NCBI GenBank assembly: GCA_037039925.1
Contig: JAXRKP010001005.1
Coordinates: forward strand, 1 to 64,000
Direction of reading: 5' to 3'
DNA: 64,000 bases
Origin: Doris montereyensis
Lineage: Eukaryota; Mollusca; Gastropoda; Nudibranchia; Dorididae
The position numbers and the translations under genes are program-made. Within the stretch, counting starts at the first letter, position 1, and the number at the start of each line of letters is the position of its first letter. Of the stretch, positions 25,498-37,053 are shown piece by piece. The notes beneath the pieces are model-generated. The model searched no databases. It was not told the DNA's origin and worked only from the letters and a program-made list of their open reading frames with translations.

Positions 25498-25671
25498 GTT
25501 ATCTCTAGGCGTGTGCCACTGTGACGATGGTATGACAGACACATTTGACTGGGACGTATTTGGCAAACCGACTGTCTTGATGGCATGACCAGAGTTGGTG
25601 GTTGAAGGTCTGATGATGGTGATATTTTTGGCGAGGGAAATTTTACCGATTGGAGCCCCTGTGTCATGCGT
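25498..25671 (-). CDS. ZMYND8: ZMYND8 exon, post-MYND linker
   Basis: Acceptor TTCATTGTCAG|ACG, donor GATAAC|GTGAGT, 174 nt = 58 codons, phase 0. Encodes THDTGAPIGKISLAKNITII, then RPSTTNSG and QWHTPRDN. No recognised fold. It sits inside a pair of intronic inverted repeats (25314-25475 and 26066-26236). Confidence 0.82.
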
Positions 25672-26065
25672 CTGACAATGAAGAGAAAATTATTTTTGAT
25701 ATTATACCGTCAGTGAACTGTCTAAAAACATAAATTCGGCTAATGTTATTTTTCAGGAGAAGCAAGAAACGTCATAAATCATCGAATAGGGCTGCAAATG
25801 CTAAGCTTTTTGGAAGAAAAAACAGAAATCTTAGTAAAATGTGCGTAAAATTAATCTTGTCTATCGATTCAAGGCCTCTAATATTTGTAAAACACAAAAG
25901 GAGCATGTGTTTGATCATTTTAAGGACATATCTCATATGTCTTAAGGGCTTAGACAGATTCATGGATGAAAGATTTTATTCACGTATCATTAAAGAACGT
26001 TTGTCCGAGACAATGACACAATCTAGTGCACTATTGGCCTTTGCCTTAGGGCTAATCGTCCAGAG

Positions 26066-26322
26066 AAATGAAGGGGTCATTTTAATAGTGTGTATAAGTC
26101 ACAATTGCGTCATTTGGAGAAAAATGCCAAAAACCATGGACTTTGGCACTGTTGTTGGCTTTGGGAATTCTAAGTTTCAAACCACTGTAAACGTGATGTA
26201 TTTTCATCATAATATTTTCACACTTTTAAAGAACCATGATTCCCTTTTGTTCCCTAGGATTATCTCTCTGTTTCACTTCACAAAAATGGACATAGGCACA
26301 CTATTGAAATGACCCCTTCAAT
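26066..26322. mobile_element. MITE-like element; also right arm of the inverted repeat
   Basis: Left end AATGAAGGGGTCATTTTAAT and the reverse complement of the right end AATTGAAGGGGTCATTTCAA form terminal inverted repeats reaching ATAGTGTG. The interior up to about 26236 matches the reverse complement of 25314-25475. The 189-codon plus-strand frame 25743-26312 runs into this element and is not a supported gene. Confidence 0.7.
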
Positions 26323-26364
26323 TATAATTATACTGCATAATTACCCATCGATTACAAAATCAAA

Positions 26365-26770
26365 AATCATGAATCAAATATCTTTTAAATACTTTCACTC
26401 CATGCTATGTTCTATTAATCAAATATCTTTGAAATACTTTCACTCCATGCTATGTTCTATTAATCAATATCCTTAGAATACTTTCACTCCATGCTATGTT
26501 CTATTAATCAAATATCCTTAAAATACTTTCACTCCATGCTATGTTCTATTAATCAAATATCCTTGAAATACTTTCACTCCATGCTATGTTCTATTAATCA
26601 AATATCTTTGAAATACTTTCACTCCATGCTATGTTCTATTATTCAAATATCCTGAAATATTTTCACTCTATACTACGTTCTATTAATCAAATATCCTTGA
26701 AATACTTTCACTTTATGTTGTTCTATTAATCAAATATCCTTGAAATACTTTCACTCCATGCTATGTTCTC
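26365..26770. repeat. 45-bp minisatellite in a ZMYND8 intron
   Basis: About eight and a half copies of a 45-bp unit, ATTAATCAAATATCCTTGAA followed by ATACTTTCACTCCATGCTAT and GTTCT. Copies differ by a few substitutions and small deletions. Confidence 0.93.
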
Positions 26771-26774
26771 AACG

Positions 26775-27075
26775 GTGAGTTTGATTTCATTTTGATTTAA
26801 CCCAATCCACAACTAAGGTGATCACGGGGTTTGGGTAAAAATTCTAATTTTGGCTGGAATGCCCTTTTAACAGTCAAGAGATCTTTAACACGCAAAAAAT
26901 GCTGTGATCTGCACATTGGACCTCCTTTTTATCATCCATTTCTGATGGGTGTCAATCCACCTACCTGAAAGTTCTACTATAAAAAAATCGAGAAAACGTT
27001 TCAACCAACTGGGGTTTGAACCCACAGCCTTTTGGTTGAGAAGCAGATGGCTTACCTCTGGGCTGCAAAGTCCCC
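26775..27075 (-). mobile_element. tRNA-derived SINE, family 1 (inverted copy)
   Basis: On the minus strand: head GCCCAGAGGTAAGCCATCTG with a well-preserved B box GTGGGTTCAAACCCC, then GGTAGGTGGATTGACACCC and AAAAAGGAGGTCC. It ends in a tail rich in AAATCAAA. Same family as 15925-16200 and the better-preserved copy. Confidence 0.8.
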
Positions 27076-27349
27076 TCTTAAGGGTGAGATATCTTGAAAG
27101 AAGACTGGGAGAGGAAAGAGGCATGAGTAGCAGATGACCTTATTGTTTCCCCTTTCTTCTCCTTCATAATAACATTAACCGACTTAACTCAATTCTAGAG
27201 TATCATTGCCACCATGTTTCATTCATAATCATGCAAGCTGACAGTAATACTCCAAAGATAAGTTAGTTAGCTATTTATTATTATTATGAAGAAGAAGTGG
27301 AAGAGGTATTGAAGAGAAAAAATGTTCATTGTAATGGAAAATGACTCAC

Positions 27350-27488
27350 TGAATCGGAGGACTTTTTGTTGGTCAGCTTGCATACAAATCGGCAGATGAC
27401 TAGGCCAATGCCTTTGTTGACATTGGTAGCTACAGTAGCTGGTGTTCCAACAACAATAGTAAACGGCCTCCTTCCTGCATTCAGCACA
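27350..27488 (-). CDS. ZMYND8: ZMYND8 exon, MYND zinc finger
   Basis: Acceptor CTCTCACAAG|TGT, donor GATTCA|GTGAGT. Encodes [19 protein letters not shown] and [16 protein letters not shown], carrying the MYND zinc ligands (CxxC, CC, CxxxC, HxxxC). The human protein has [19 protein letters not shown] here. The MYND finger docks PPPLI-type corepressor peptides. After CMQADQQK the phase is off by one; removing one base from the T5 run at 27363-27367 restores KSSDS and phase 0 into the next exon. Confidence 0.93.
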
Positions 27489-27959
27489 CTTGTGAGAGAT
27501 ATTTTAAAAACATTCAAACTTTGGTGCATATTGGACATGAATTAATATGTAAACAAAGATCCCATTTTTGTTTGAAAATTGTTTTCTCTCTGTTAATCTA
27601 TTTCAGCAACCAAAATTCAATAAACCCGACTTCCGTTTATCATTTTACATACTTTAAGTTGAAAGTCAGAGATCTACACTATATATGTTATTACCTATAA
27701 TTATACTCTGGTAAAAGTCATATCCTTATCTAAGCCAGCTGAACACTACAGTGATTGTCCTATTAAAGATGAATCACCAAACTAGAAAGCCATACGTGCA
27801 CATGGTTCTATTTGTCCATCTCATCTTTTATTTCCATCTATGACTTCCAGTCTGTTTCTGTTTTAGGCCTTCATTTTGATTGTTGTCCGCTTGTATCTAA
27901 TGGTTTCCAATTCTTTCTTCATCGTACATGCCTAAATATCCTTTTGAAGTAATGAAATC

Positions 27960-28350
27960 TTCTTCTTCATGTGCCAAGTCTGAGGCAAGCATTGGTAATC
28001 ATGGATCTCCATTCTTCTCTCTCATTCGAGGATCTGATGAAGTTCTTGTTGCTGATGTTCCTACTTGTGGCCCAGTTGTTAAGATTTAGTATGTATGTCC
28101 TTCTTTGTCTTCCTCTGCTTTTTGTTCCTGATATCTTTCCTAACATACTTAAGTAGCTCTAGTGCTCCCTTTATGTTTATATGTCCAGTGAATTTCATTT
28201 GCCTTATTCTAACATTTCTTATAGTGTTCTGTTTTGCCCTGCAAGGGTCAAAACTTCATCATTTGACTTCCTTTCTTTCCATGATATTCTCAGCATTCTA
28301 CCATCTCAGTTGATTTATTTTCTTGCTGTCATTTGGTGCAAATGTGTACC
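27960..28350 (-). mobile_element. Non-LTR retrotransposon remnant, copy 1
   Basis: Minus-strand translation shows the LINE ORF2 tail motif RQMKFTGHI (about 28180-28210) followed by a degenerate Lys/Arg-rich linker. Nucleotide similarity to 37725-38165 is extensive: both contain CATTCGAGGATnTGATGAAG, GTCCAGTGAATTTCATTT and CTGCAAGGGTCA. Frames are broken. Confidence 0.75.
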
Positions 28351-29067
28351 AGCTATTCAAGATGAAATATAGAAGTTGCCTCTTCTTATGCTACGACAGG
28401 CTAGAATGAGTGCTGGTTCTCTAGTGGCCCCAAGGACAAACAAGAAACTTAGACGTTCTCTCTAAACCAGTCTCAAAACAATACAGAAGTCCCTTTTAGA
28501 AATATCAATGTGTTTGACACATTTCACAATGAAGACGATGCGTAATTGGAGCCACGGTGATTATTCAGCCATGAGTCGCCTGTTTCTCATTCGTTAATTT
28601 TCTACGCTGCTTTTGCCAACACTTGCAATTCAACTTTGTATGGGACAAACCACAGTACTGTCTTGGCCTTCATCGTACTATTTCTCTGACTTTGCACTTT
28701 GCAAAGACAAAGAGTCCTGAATATAGGTGGCACGATAATGATATGAGAACAAGTTTGTAAAACTAATTTCATTATTTCATTTTAGAATATCAAACTTGAA
28801 AAGAATATATTTCAAGGTGGAAAAAAACTGTGAGAACCTAATTTTCAACTTATGATACTTATATCATTCATGAGAAGAAGAAAAATATTACCTATGATTT
28901 ATCAAATTAAAATCCAAAGCAGAAAATGATAAAATTACATCAAAGTGGTAATTATAAGTGTCCTAAATCTGCTTTTTATTTAATTTCAATATTTCTTCTT
29001 TGCATATAAAAGTCTATTCTAATGAGGCAACGTTATTAATATCAAAATGTATTTGTACTTCACATAC

Positions 29068-29124
29068 CCACTGCTTCTTCTTTATCTCTGCTACTGTAAT
29101 ATGAAGATTAGAATCATGCTCTTC
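29068..29124 (-). CDS. ZMYND8: ZMYND8 exon before MYND
   Basis: Acceptor GATCTCTACAG|GAA, donor CAGTGG|GTATGT, 57 nt, phase 0. Encodes EEHDSNLHITVAEIKKKQW, matching human ETKKKQW immediately ahead of the MYND cysteines. Confidence 0.9.
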
Positions 29125-29687
29125 CTGTAGAGATCAAAAGTTTCAGAAAATTCAAGATAATTAAAGACTATGCAATGACGCATGAAAACCTTCTGATGTT
29201 GCGACATTCCCATCACACATGAAAAGAATGGGCAAAACCATAAAGGTGGAAAGACACAATGGCACCAAATTATATCAATAAGACATGAAAGCAGCAGAAA
29301 ACTATGATTGCGACATTAAACAAAGAAATGCACACATTAATACCAGGCTTAGTTGTCGAACAAAAATAACACAAGTGACACAGTTGGACAGACTTTGATC
29401 ATGACCCACAGAGTAATGTGAGCAAAAAAAATAGAGTACAAAACATGATATGATGAAAAGAAAGATGAAAATACAGCTTATTCAATACTTCAGTATTATA
29501 AAGATTAGCGGATTTGTTGCCATCATAAAAGCTTGTGATAAGATTAATACCTACTTAAATTAAAGATTAGTATCTAATCAAATTTACCAAATTTGGAGGT
29601 GCAAAGGGAGATGAGAAGATTTTCATCACCTTGTCACATTGAAGAAATAAGAAATATTATCAAGAAATTTCCAAAACAGGAACTTAC

Positions 29688-29812
29688 TTGAAGATCTTTT
29701 TTAATTCGTGCAATTTCAGCCTCCAAGTGTTGCTCTGATTGCTTTTTGGACGCTGCAAGTTCAGTCTTACTTTCCTGAAGGTAGGCTTCTTTCAGCTCCG
29801 CCATAGTCCGAT
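29688..29812 (-). CDS. ZMYND8: ZMYND8 exon, coiled coil
   Basis: Acceptor TGATTCAG|ATC, donor CTTCAA|GTAAGT. With the preceding G it reads DRTMAELKEAYLQESKTELA, then ASKKQSEQHLEAEIARIKKD. Heptad-rich and Lys/Glu-rich, corresponding to the human [20 protein letters not shown] coiled coil just before MYND. Confidence 0.9.
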
Positions 29813-31127
29813 CTGAATCAAGACAACGGTCAAATCAATTACATAACAGAGGGGTCTGAATCAAGACAAAGGTTAAATCAATTAAATAACAGAGGAGATA
29901 ACAACCAAACCAAAAACAAACTAAAAAATCAAGAGAAGCTTTAGAAACAAAGGAAAACATAATTTTCTATCAAACCCACAAAACAGTTTTAGTAGTTAGC
30001 TAACATGGACACATAGTCATTAAAACATTACTTCTAACAACAGAGGAACAGAAAAGGCTTAATATATTATTAATTCGGCCGTCAAACAATCCAACATCCA
30101 AAACACAGAAACTGTACAACACAGGAAAGTGAAACATCGCACATAAATGTAATAATTCTCCACTTTTGTGTGGGCACATTGTTCTTTCACTAGAATAGAT
30201 CGTTTGCAATAAAAATGATAAAAATAAGTTTTTTTCATCACCTGTAACTCCTTATGAAAGAAGTAGATAATCTCTTTACGTAAAAACATCTCAAGTGCCA
30301 TACATGGTAATCAAATTTACTATTCGTACCTCTTTCGCATTTTCACTAGGTAGGCCTGATTGAAGATTGTAATCTCTCTAGCCCACACGAGCCAGAAATC
30401 TGGACCTCAAGCTCGAAATGTTCACCGGGTTTCAAATCTAAATACTAGCCAACTGCCTGCATCAAAGGTGGGTTTTTTTTCATTAATAGTAATAACATGG
30501 TCCTGTTTTGGTTTCTAGATCTAGCTCTAGAATATAGGAATTTCAAAAAGGAGCTGAGGCTACTAAAAATCAAATACACATCAACAGAACAAGATCAATT
30601 ATTGTCTTTGTACATATACTTCCACGTTAGTTTCAAATGTAGACGTCTTTAGACAAGAGGAACAAACAGGAACAGAAGTTCAAGTCTCTCGTGAGTGTCA
30701 GCGGAATCTTTGGTGTAGACTACAATTTACATGTAGAATCCATCCCACTAGAGGTGGACTTCTCAGCTGGGTTTGTTTTTTTAATTAAGGATTTTTACAA
30801 AAAATATTTAAAGATCAGATCTTCAGTTTTCTCTAAAAATTTGATAAAATTTAATATCAATATTATAATGTTCACGATATTTAGATTTTTGAGGAGTATA
30901 CTCACTAAAACAGATGACATTCAAACAAATCTGGCTTTAATTTGAACCCTATAATAAAAAAAGAACTTCATTGAAACTAAATCTTGAATCATTTACATAA
31001 TCTCAACTTGCCATAAAATCATCCAATGAATCCTGTGTTCAGAAAGAGTTTTTTTAAATAATTTCCCAAAAACGAATAGCTTAACATAATACTTAAATTA
31101 AATACTTATGGATTTTTAAATACTAAC

Positions 31128-31242
31128 CATATAATGTTTTCCAATCTGCCAGCTTGTTTTTCTGCAAATTGTTCTCTCGCCTCAGTTTCTCAACTTCTTC
31201 TGATACCATCGGTCTTCTAACCACCACAATTGAATTTTTCTT
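31128..31242 (-). CDS. ZMYND8: ZMYND8 exon, coiled coil start
   Basis: Acceptor TTTCCGTAG|AAG, donor TTATATG|GTTAGT, 115 nt, enters phase 0 and leaves one base that completes the next exon's first codon. Encodes KKNSIVVVRRPMVSEEVEKL, then RRENNLQKNKLADWKTLY. Confidence 0.85.
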
Positions 31243-31407
31243 CTACGGAAAAAAAAAGAGGCTTATTCAAGTCTTAATCCACTTTCAAGTATTTGAGTAG
31301 CAACAGTTATTTATATTGAAATCTTGCTAGTCAAAATCAATTTAAATGTCACAATGAAAGAGTGACAGTGAGCTCATAAAGTAGGCTTTTACCATTTCAT
31401 TCCTTAC

Positions 31408-31467
31408 CTGTTGTGCTGTAGCAAACATTCCAGTCGACTGATCATTTTTTATATTTATCTTTCGTTT
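31408..31467 (-). CDS. ZMYND8: ZMYND8 small exon
   Basis: Acceptor CATTCATAG|AAA, donor CAACAG|GTAAGG, 60 nt, phase 0. Encodes KRKINIKNDQSTGMFATAQQ. A basic KRK stretch opens it. Could be alternatively spliced since it is phase-neutral. Confidence 0.72.
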
Positions 31468-31689
31468 CTATGAATGTAAAGCGATACTTCCTGATTGTAC
31501 AAATGTAAGATAATTCATAACTCTGTCATAAATGATGACAAATCAATGACTTAACAGAAATCGTGTAATATAAAAAGTTCAGCATTATATCATATCCATA
31601 ATTTGTTGGAAAGTAAGAATTAAAACATTCCAACATTTCTGACACAAATTTATACATAGGTGCCAACTTATTCAAATAAAAAAAACGAC

Positions 31690-32046
31690 TCTGACTGCAA
31701 ACAAATTCTAAAGTCATTCAAATCATACAACGACTCTGACTGTGCAAACAAATTCTAAACTCATTCAAATCATACAACGACTCTGACTGTGCAAACAAAT
31801 TCTAAAGTCATTCAAATCATACAACGACTCTGACTGTGCAAACAAATTCTAAAGTCATTCAAATCATACAACGACTCTGACTGTGCAAACAAATTCTAAA
31901 GTCATTCAAATCATACGACTCTGACTGTGGAAACAAATTCTAAACTCATTCAAATCAAACAACGACTCTGACTGTGCAAACAAATTCTAAAGTCATTCAA
32001 ATCAAACAATGACTCTGACTGTGCAAACTAATTCTAAAGTCACACA
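31690..32046. repeat. 47-bp minisatellite in a ZMYND8 intron
   Basis: About seven and a half copies of a 47-bp unit: AAATCATACAACGACTCTGA, CTGTGCAAACAAATTCTAAA, GTCATTC. One copy lacks three bases. Confidence 0.93.
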
Positions 32047-32777
32047 ACTGCAAGACAAGCATGCCCGGAGACAACAGTCGATTATGATTTCACTTCATAA
32101 TAAAGCTGGGTCTCTCGAACTTTGATTGCGGTGAACTCAGAAAGCCACTGTATCGGGCACGGGTGATATCAAATGCGATCATAAGATTAGATCAAATTAG
32201 TACTCAATACTGAGGTTTGCATTCTTTGTATTGTAATGACCGGAAATCGATAAAATAGATCAAGTAACACAAAAGGGTTTCCTCGATTGAAGACAAAGAA
32301 TATTTTCCCAATCAATTCAAATACTGATTTGATCCGATAATTCATGCACTAAGAAGTTAAAGTGGGCTATTTCAAACCTAAATACAAACTATGGTGGTCA
32401 TAGGTGCTGTGCTGCCTGAGTTTATAATGCTCAAAGTGAGAGAAAGTCAATTTTATTTATACAGAAAACATTGATAATAAAAGTCTGTCAATCGCTGGCC
32501 TTTCTGGTGAAATGTGAAAATAGCAAACTCAGAATGGAATCTCCAGATTTTTATCCCAATCTCTCAGACTCTCTGCCATTAACTTAGGGTTTCTTACAAT
32601 AACAAAAAACCACACCCTCATATATTTACTTTTCAAGGTTAATACAGATTTACCAACTCCAAGCCAAAAAAATGTGCATAATACATTAGCAGCTATGTTC
32701 ATATCTATTCAAATTTCAATTCTTTACATTCTTCTAAAGTCACGAAACTAAAGCATACAAAATGAAATGCTAATCAC

Positions 32778-32846
32778 CTCTTTAGCTACAAGATCCTCAG
32801 CATTTGCTTTTAACTCCTTGAGTTGGTCTGATAGCCAAGCAGTGAT
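32778..32846 (-). CDS. ZMYND8: ZMYND8 exon, helical
   Basis: Acceptor TTTGTTTCAG|ATC, donor AAAGAG|GTGATT, 69 nt, phase 0. Encodes ITAWLSDQLKELKANAEDLV, then AKE. Probably helical, ahead of the coiled coil. Confidence 0.82.
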
Positions 32847-32974
32847 CTGAAACAAAGAGTGGAAAAAAGAACAGTGAAATTATCTCAGGGCTTTTAAAAT
32901 GTTTCAGGTAATATGTCTGTATGTTTCGCAAACGAGTCAATCTCTGTGTGATTCGATTCATTGAAATTTAGCCA

Positions 32975-33090
32975 GTCCACCATAAGAGGTGATCTCAGGG
33001 TGAATTAAGAAAGAGGAAACAGCAAGACGAAGAAAAGTGAAAGAATGCAAGGAAAGAAGTAGGACCTACCAGTAACTCCCTCCAACTGTC
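32975..33090. mobile_element. LINE 3'-region fragment
   Basis: GTGATCTCAGGGTGAATTAA followed by an AG-rich run and AAGTAGGACCTACCAGTAAC resembles the segment at 37300-37440 beside the LINE. Probably a short fragment of the same family. Confidence 0.5.
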
Positions 33091-33432
33091 AACGTTTTCC
33101 TCTGATGAAAAAATAAACCTAAAGACAAGGAAACCACAGCAACAACAGGAAACAAAACTCATTTTACGAGTGGAAAAAGTGCGTCAGAAGATCAAAAAGA
33201 GCATCTGTGAGAATTACTCTCCCGTTTTTCTCAATGCTAACACATCCCCAAACATCCAACCCCAGCCCATGGCTAATAATGAAATCTCATGCCAGTAGGT
33301 GCATACCTCCAATTATATGATGCTTGTACACTTAGTGAGGGAGTTGGGAGATGAAATATTGACGCATCTACAGTGAGATTCACATTACACCAAGATAATT
33401 TGAAAGCTTACAGGACAAAGAGTTTTACTTAC

Positions 33433-33476
33433 TTTGGATGTCTTGTCTTGAAAAAGAGATTCTAATTTTTCTCCAA
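33433..33476 (-). CDS. ZMYND8: ZMYND8 short exon
   Basis: Acceptor GTGGCTTACAG|TTG, donor TCCAAA|GTAAGT, 44 nt. The frame that joins the next exon reads GEKLESLFQDKTSK. The phase from the preceding large exon is off by one, so either this junction or an indel in that exon needs checking. Confidence 0.65.
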
Positions 33477-33809
33477 CTGTAAGCCACTTTCGTGTTGTAC
33501 CTCAGGAAATGAAGTCACATCTCTTAAAATATAAAAATGTAAAAACCATGATTATTCAGATCAAAATTTTAATCACATTTAATATATCTGCCTACAAACG
33601 CCATAAAAGTACCCATTTATGTCATCATTTGTTAATGCCTTGAGAACAGAGACAGATCGAATATTATCTACGACTCCTGGCAAAACCCTTTCCTTGCTAT
33701 GCTCATAAACCAATCTTTGATCACTTAAGCGTGAATTTAATTCTAACAAAAACAAATCACTTCTTTTCTTTAAGGATTGAGTAATTTTTTTTATGTTTTA
33801 ATGCTTTAC

Positions 33810-36800
33810 CTTCCTAAAATGTTGCAAGGAACAGTTATCTCAGGAGCGCTGGACGGTTGGTTCGATGTGTCATCAGGTCTTATTGCCTCCCCTATATTTC
33901 CTTCTTCAGCAACCTCCAAGTCAATGCAAGGCTCATTGTCCCGCATGATTACGTCTGATTCGCCACCATCATCACCATTCTTGTCATCTTCAGCATCATC
34001 ATCAACATCATAAGCCTGGTCGTTATTTTCATACTCCACATCATCCTCCAAAGAAATCACAGCGTCCTGGTCTTTCAGGGAAGGTGAGGAGGACGATGAT
34101 GAGCCGTGAACCACTGTGGCTGACTGCTCACAAGAGGCAACCGGAAGAGGCAACAAAAGCGATTGACTTGACTGATAACTAAGACTTGGCGTTGTGTCAG
34201 AGATAATGGAAGGTGATGTAAGCACTGGTGTGTCGGAAAATGGCTTTTCACCTCTCTTGGACATAGGCAGTAGAAGCTGAGCTTTTAGAATTGCGGACGC
34301 GTTGGCGGGAAAAGTTACTGTGTAAGAGCCACTGGATGTTGCTTGAACAGGAGTGAAATTAGAAGCCGCAGATGTTGCTGCCATGGTTGCCTTTGTTGAT
34401 GGTATCTTATGTGTTGCAATTGGAGGAAAAGTAGATTTGATTAAAGATGACACACTTACTGGCAATGTACTGACCAGTTTTTGAGATATGAGTAGAAGAT
34501 TTCGCTACTTTATTGCCCGAGGCGGGTGTTTCAGAGGTCTGCAATCTTCTTTTATCTGCTGATGCATTTGAAAGGTCAGAGCTCCGTTGTTCTAGGTTAT
34601 CATTTTCCTTCTTGCTAGCAATCACATCCATTTCTTCATTGTCATTATTATTATCATCACAATCATCATCATACAGCAAAATTTCATCCTCTTCACAATC
34701 AATCTCCATATCTAGCTCGATGTCTTCATCATCTTTGTCCCCTTTCTCTATGTCTTCATCATCTTTGTCCCCTTTCTCAAAGTCTTCATCTTTGTCCCCT
34801 TTCTCAATGTCAGAGGTACAGCGTTTCTCATTGTCTGCAGTTGCTTCAACTTGATTCAAATTTGGGCGTGACACATTTGATTCCTTTTGAACCGAAGGTG
34901 TTTCAAGCGTGCCTTTACCATGAGATGATGACTTTTCTTCAGACACTCTAGTTATGCTTGACCCACATTTTGTACTCAAATCAGTCTTTGATTTTTCACT
35001 GGCACCAAACTGTGACACTGACAATTTATCTGATTGAATCTCAGAAACATCTGGAACATCTGAAAGAGGCTTCTCTTGTTGAGTAACAGACGGTTGACAT
35101 TTGTCATGAGTACCACCGTCTTTAGCAAAAGTATCCATATGTGAGCTTCCCGCATCACTGGCAGCTTGAGACTTGATTGCTGACTTTGACATTGCTAAAC
35201 TCTCTGAATATTTGTCAGGTTTTCTTCTATAAGAGATCTTTCCTGGTCTTTGAAACAAGCTTTGCTTGAGGAAGATTCCAGATTTTCAGTGTCCTTGTTG
35301 AGACCAGAGGGCTGTGATGCAGGTGGCTTTTTAAGATTTTTGGAGGCATTACTTATTTGTGAGCTTTTAACTGGTGCATCTAAATTGGAACTCACCTCTA
35401 CGCATTCAGGATTTTTAAGACTATCATCTGAATCTGGCAGATTTCCACTGTCAGAACTCTTAGAGCCAGCATCAGTTTCAAAATCTTTTGACCCTGATAG
35501 AGGGGGAGCAGATGTTGATGCTTCACTGTTTGAAAAATCTTTCTCCTTCGATACACCAGAACTGTCATTATCCATAGAGCTTTGTGAAAACTCTTTCTCC
35601 CCAGATACACCACAACTGTCCTTATCCTTAGAGCTTTGAGAAAACTCATTCTCCCCAGATACATCAGAATTGTCCTTATCCATAGAACTTTGTGAAAACT
35701 CTTTCTCCCCAGATACACCAAAACTGTCCTTATCTGTAGAGCTTTGTGAAAACTCTTTCTCCCCAGATACACCAGGATTGTCCTCATTCGTAGAACTTAG
35801 TGAAAACTCTTTCTCCCTAGATACACTAGGATTGTCCTTATCTGTAGAATTTTGTGAAAACTCGTTCTCCCCAGATACACCAGGATTGTCCTTATCCTTA
35901 GAACTTTGTGAATTTGTTGAAGCTTGTGACCCTTGCTCTTTACCATCAATTATCTTTTCTTCGTTATCTTCTAAATAAAGATGTTCATCATCAGTGTCAC
36001 TATCAACAAGAAGATCATTACCCTCTTCAGTTTCTAAAGTAATGATATCCTCATCCCCAATGCCCAGTTTGGCTTTACAAGAATCAATCACTTTCTGAAG
36101 ACTCGACACATATGTAGATCCTGGACTTAATCCACTACTGTCAGCAGTTGACTCTGAGCCTGCAGGTGGCTCAACAGACAGAGCAGATGTTTTTGATGGT
36201 GATGAGGATTCAGCGTTTTCTCCCAAACCCTTCTTTACAGTCTCGTCCCCAGAGGGTTTCATTTCCACATCAGCTATGATGAGTGAGGCGCTTGAGTCTG
36301 ACTCAGAATCTGTTGGTGCTTTCTTGTCATTCTTAAGAGTCAACTCTTTGTTGGGGACAGTCAACGTCCCATCTCCACTCTTCACTGATGTGTCCTTTGG
36401 TGGTTCTTTTTTAAATGCTTTTGATACGTCCCCAGATTCTATTTTTTGCAAACCAACGCTTTTTGAAGACTTTGATAAACTTGAATGCTGTTCGGAAATT
36501 TCTGAAGACTTCTCAGGAGACGACTCAGAGGATAGCTGGGCATTGTGAGACGATTGGTTTGCCGATTGAGAGCCAGTTTCACTCATATTTTCTTCAGCCT
36601 TGTTTGCATCACTCGTATCAACATCATTGATGAGTTTATCTAAGGATGGCTGAATAACTTTCTTGGATACACCATCTAGCCGCTGTTTGGACGAATGGTT
36701 GGACACCGAACCAGAGTTGACCTCTTCATCCTTAGAAATAAATGTTGGAACAGAGGATATAGTACCCTTAGTTGATGGTGATGGTGTAGTTGCGGTAACA

Positions 36801-37053
36801 CCCATGGCTTTCATCATTGGCATGGGAGAATCTGTCATGGTCTTGCTTCCAGTCTTTGCTAAACTGCTTCCATTCTTTTCTGGTTGACAGGCACCTCGTG
36901 AAAGGCTTGTAGCAGTTGATAATGATGATGATAATGATGATGAGGCTAGTGAAGCTATTAATGATGATGCAGACAACAGTGATGTTGATGGTAAAGAAGT
37001 ATTGAAGCCTTTGAAATTAATTTTCGTTTCAATTCTGTCGAGGAGCTTAAGAT
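33810..37053 (-). CDS. ZMYND8: ZMYND8 giant disordered exon
   Basis: A single exon of about 3.24 kb (acceptor TTCTTCTTCAG|ATC, donor TTAGGAAG|GTAAAG). Coding runs in one frame to about 35230, a second to about 34480 and a third to the end; the switches at 35195-35258 and at the T5 run 34478-34482 look like indels. The product is Ser/Asp/Glu/Lys-rich. It contains VIDSCKAKLGI (36059-36090), matching the human SCKAQLGI motif, and an acidic VDSDTDDEHLYLEDNEE. Seven tandem 18-residue repeats of the type DKDNPGVSGEKEFSQSS occupy about 35540-35915. Acidic EKGDKDDEDI repeats lie near 34700-34810, and a second Asp/Glu cluster near 33950-34030. The vertebrate counterpart is a few hundred residues; here it is about 1080. 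Plus-strand frames over it are shadows. Confidence 0.9.

Noticed and set aside
25743..26312. A 189-codon plus-strand frame with a Lys/Arg-rich start
   Set aside because: It lies in a ZMYND8 intron, runs into a MITE-like element and shows no family similarity or start context.
34513..36887. Several Ser-rich plus-strand frames opposite the ZMYND8 giant exon
   Set aside because: Antisense shadows of a Ser/Asp/Glu-rich coding region, whose codon composition keeps the other strand open.
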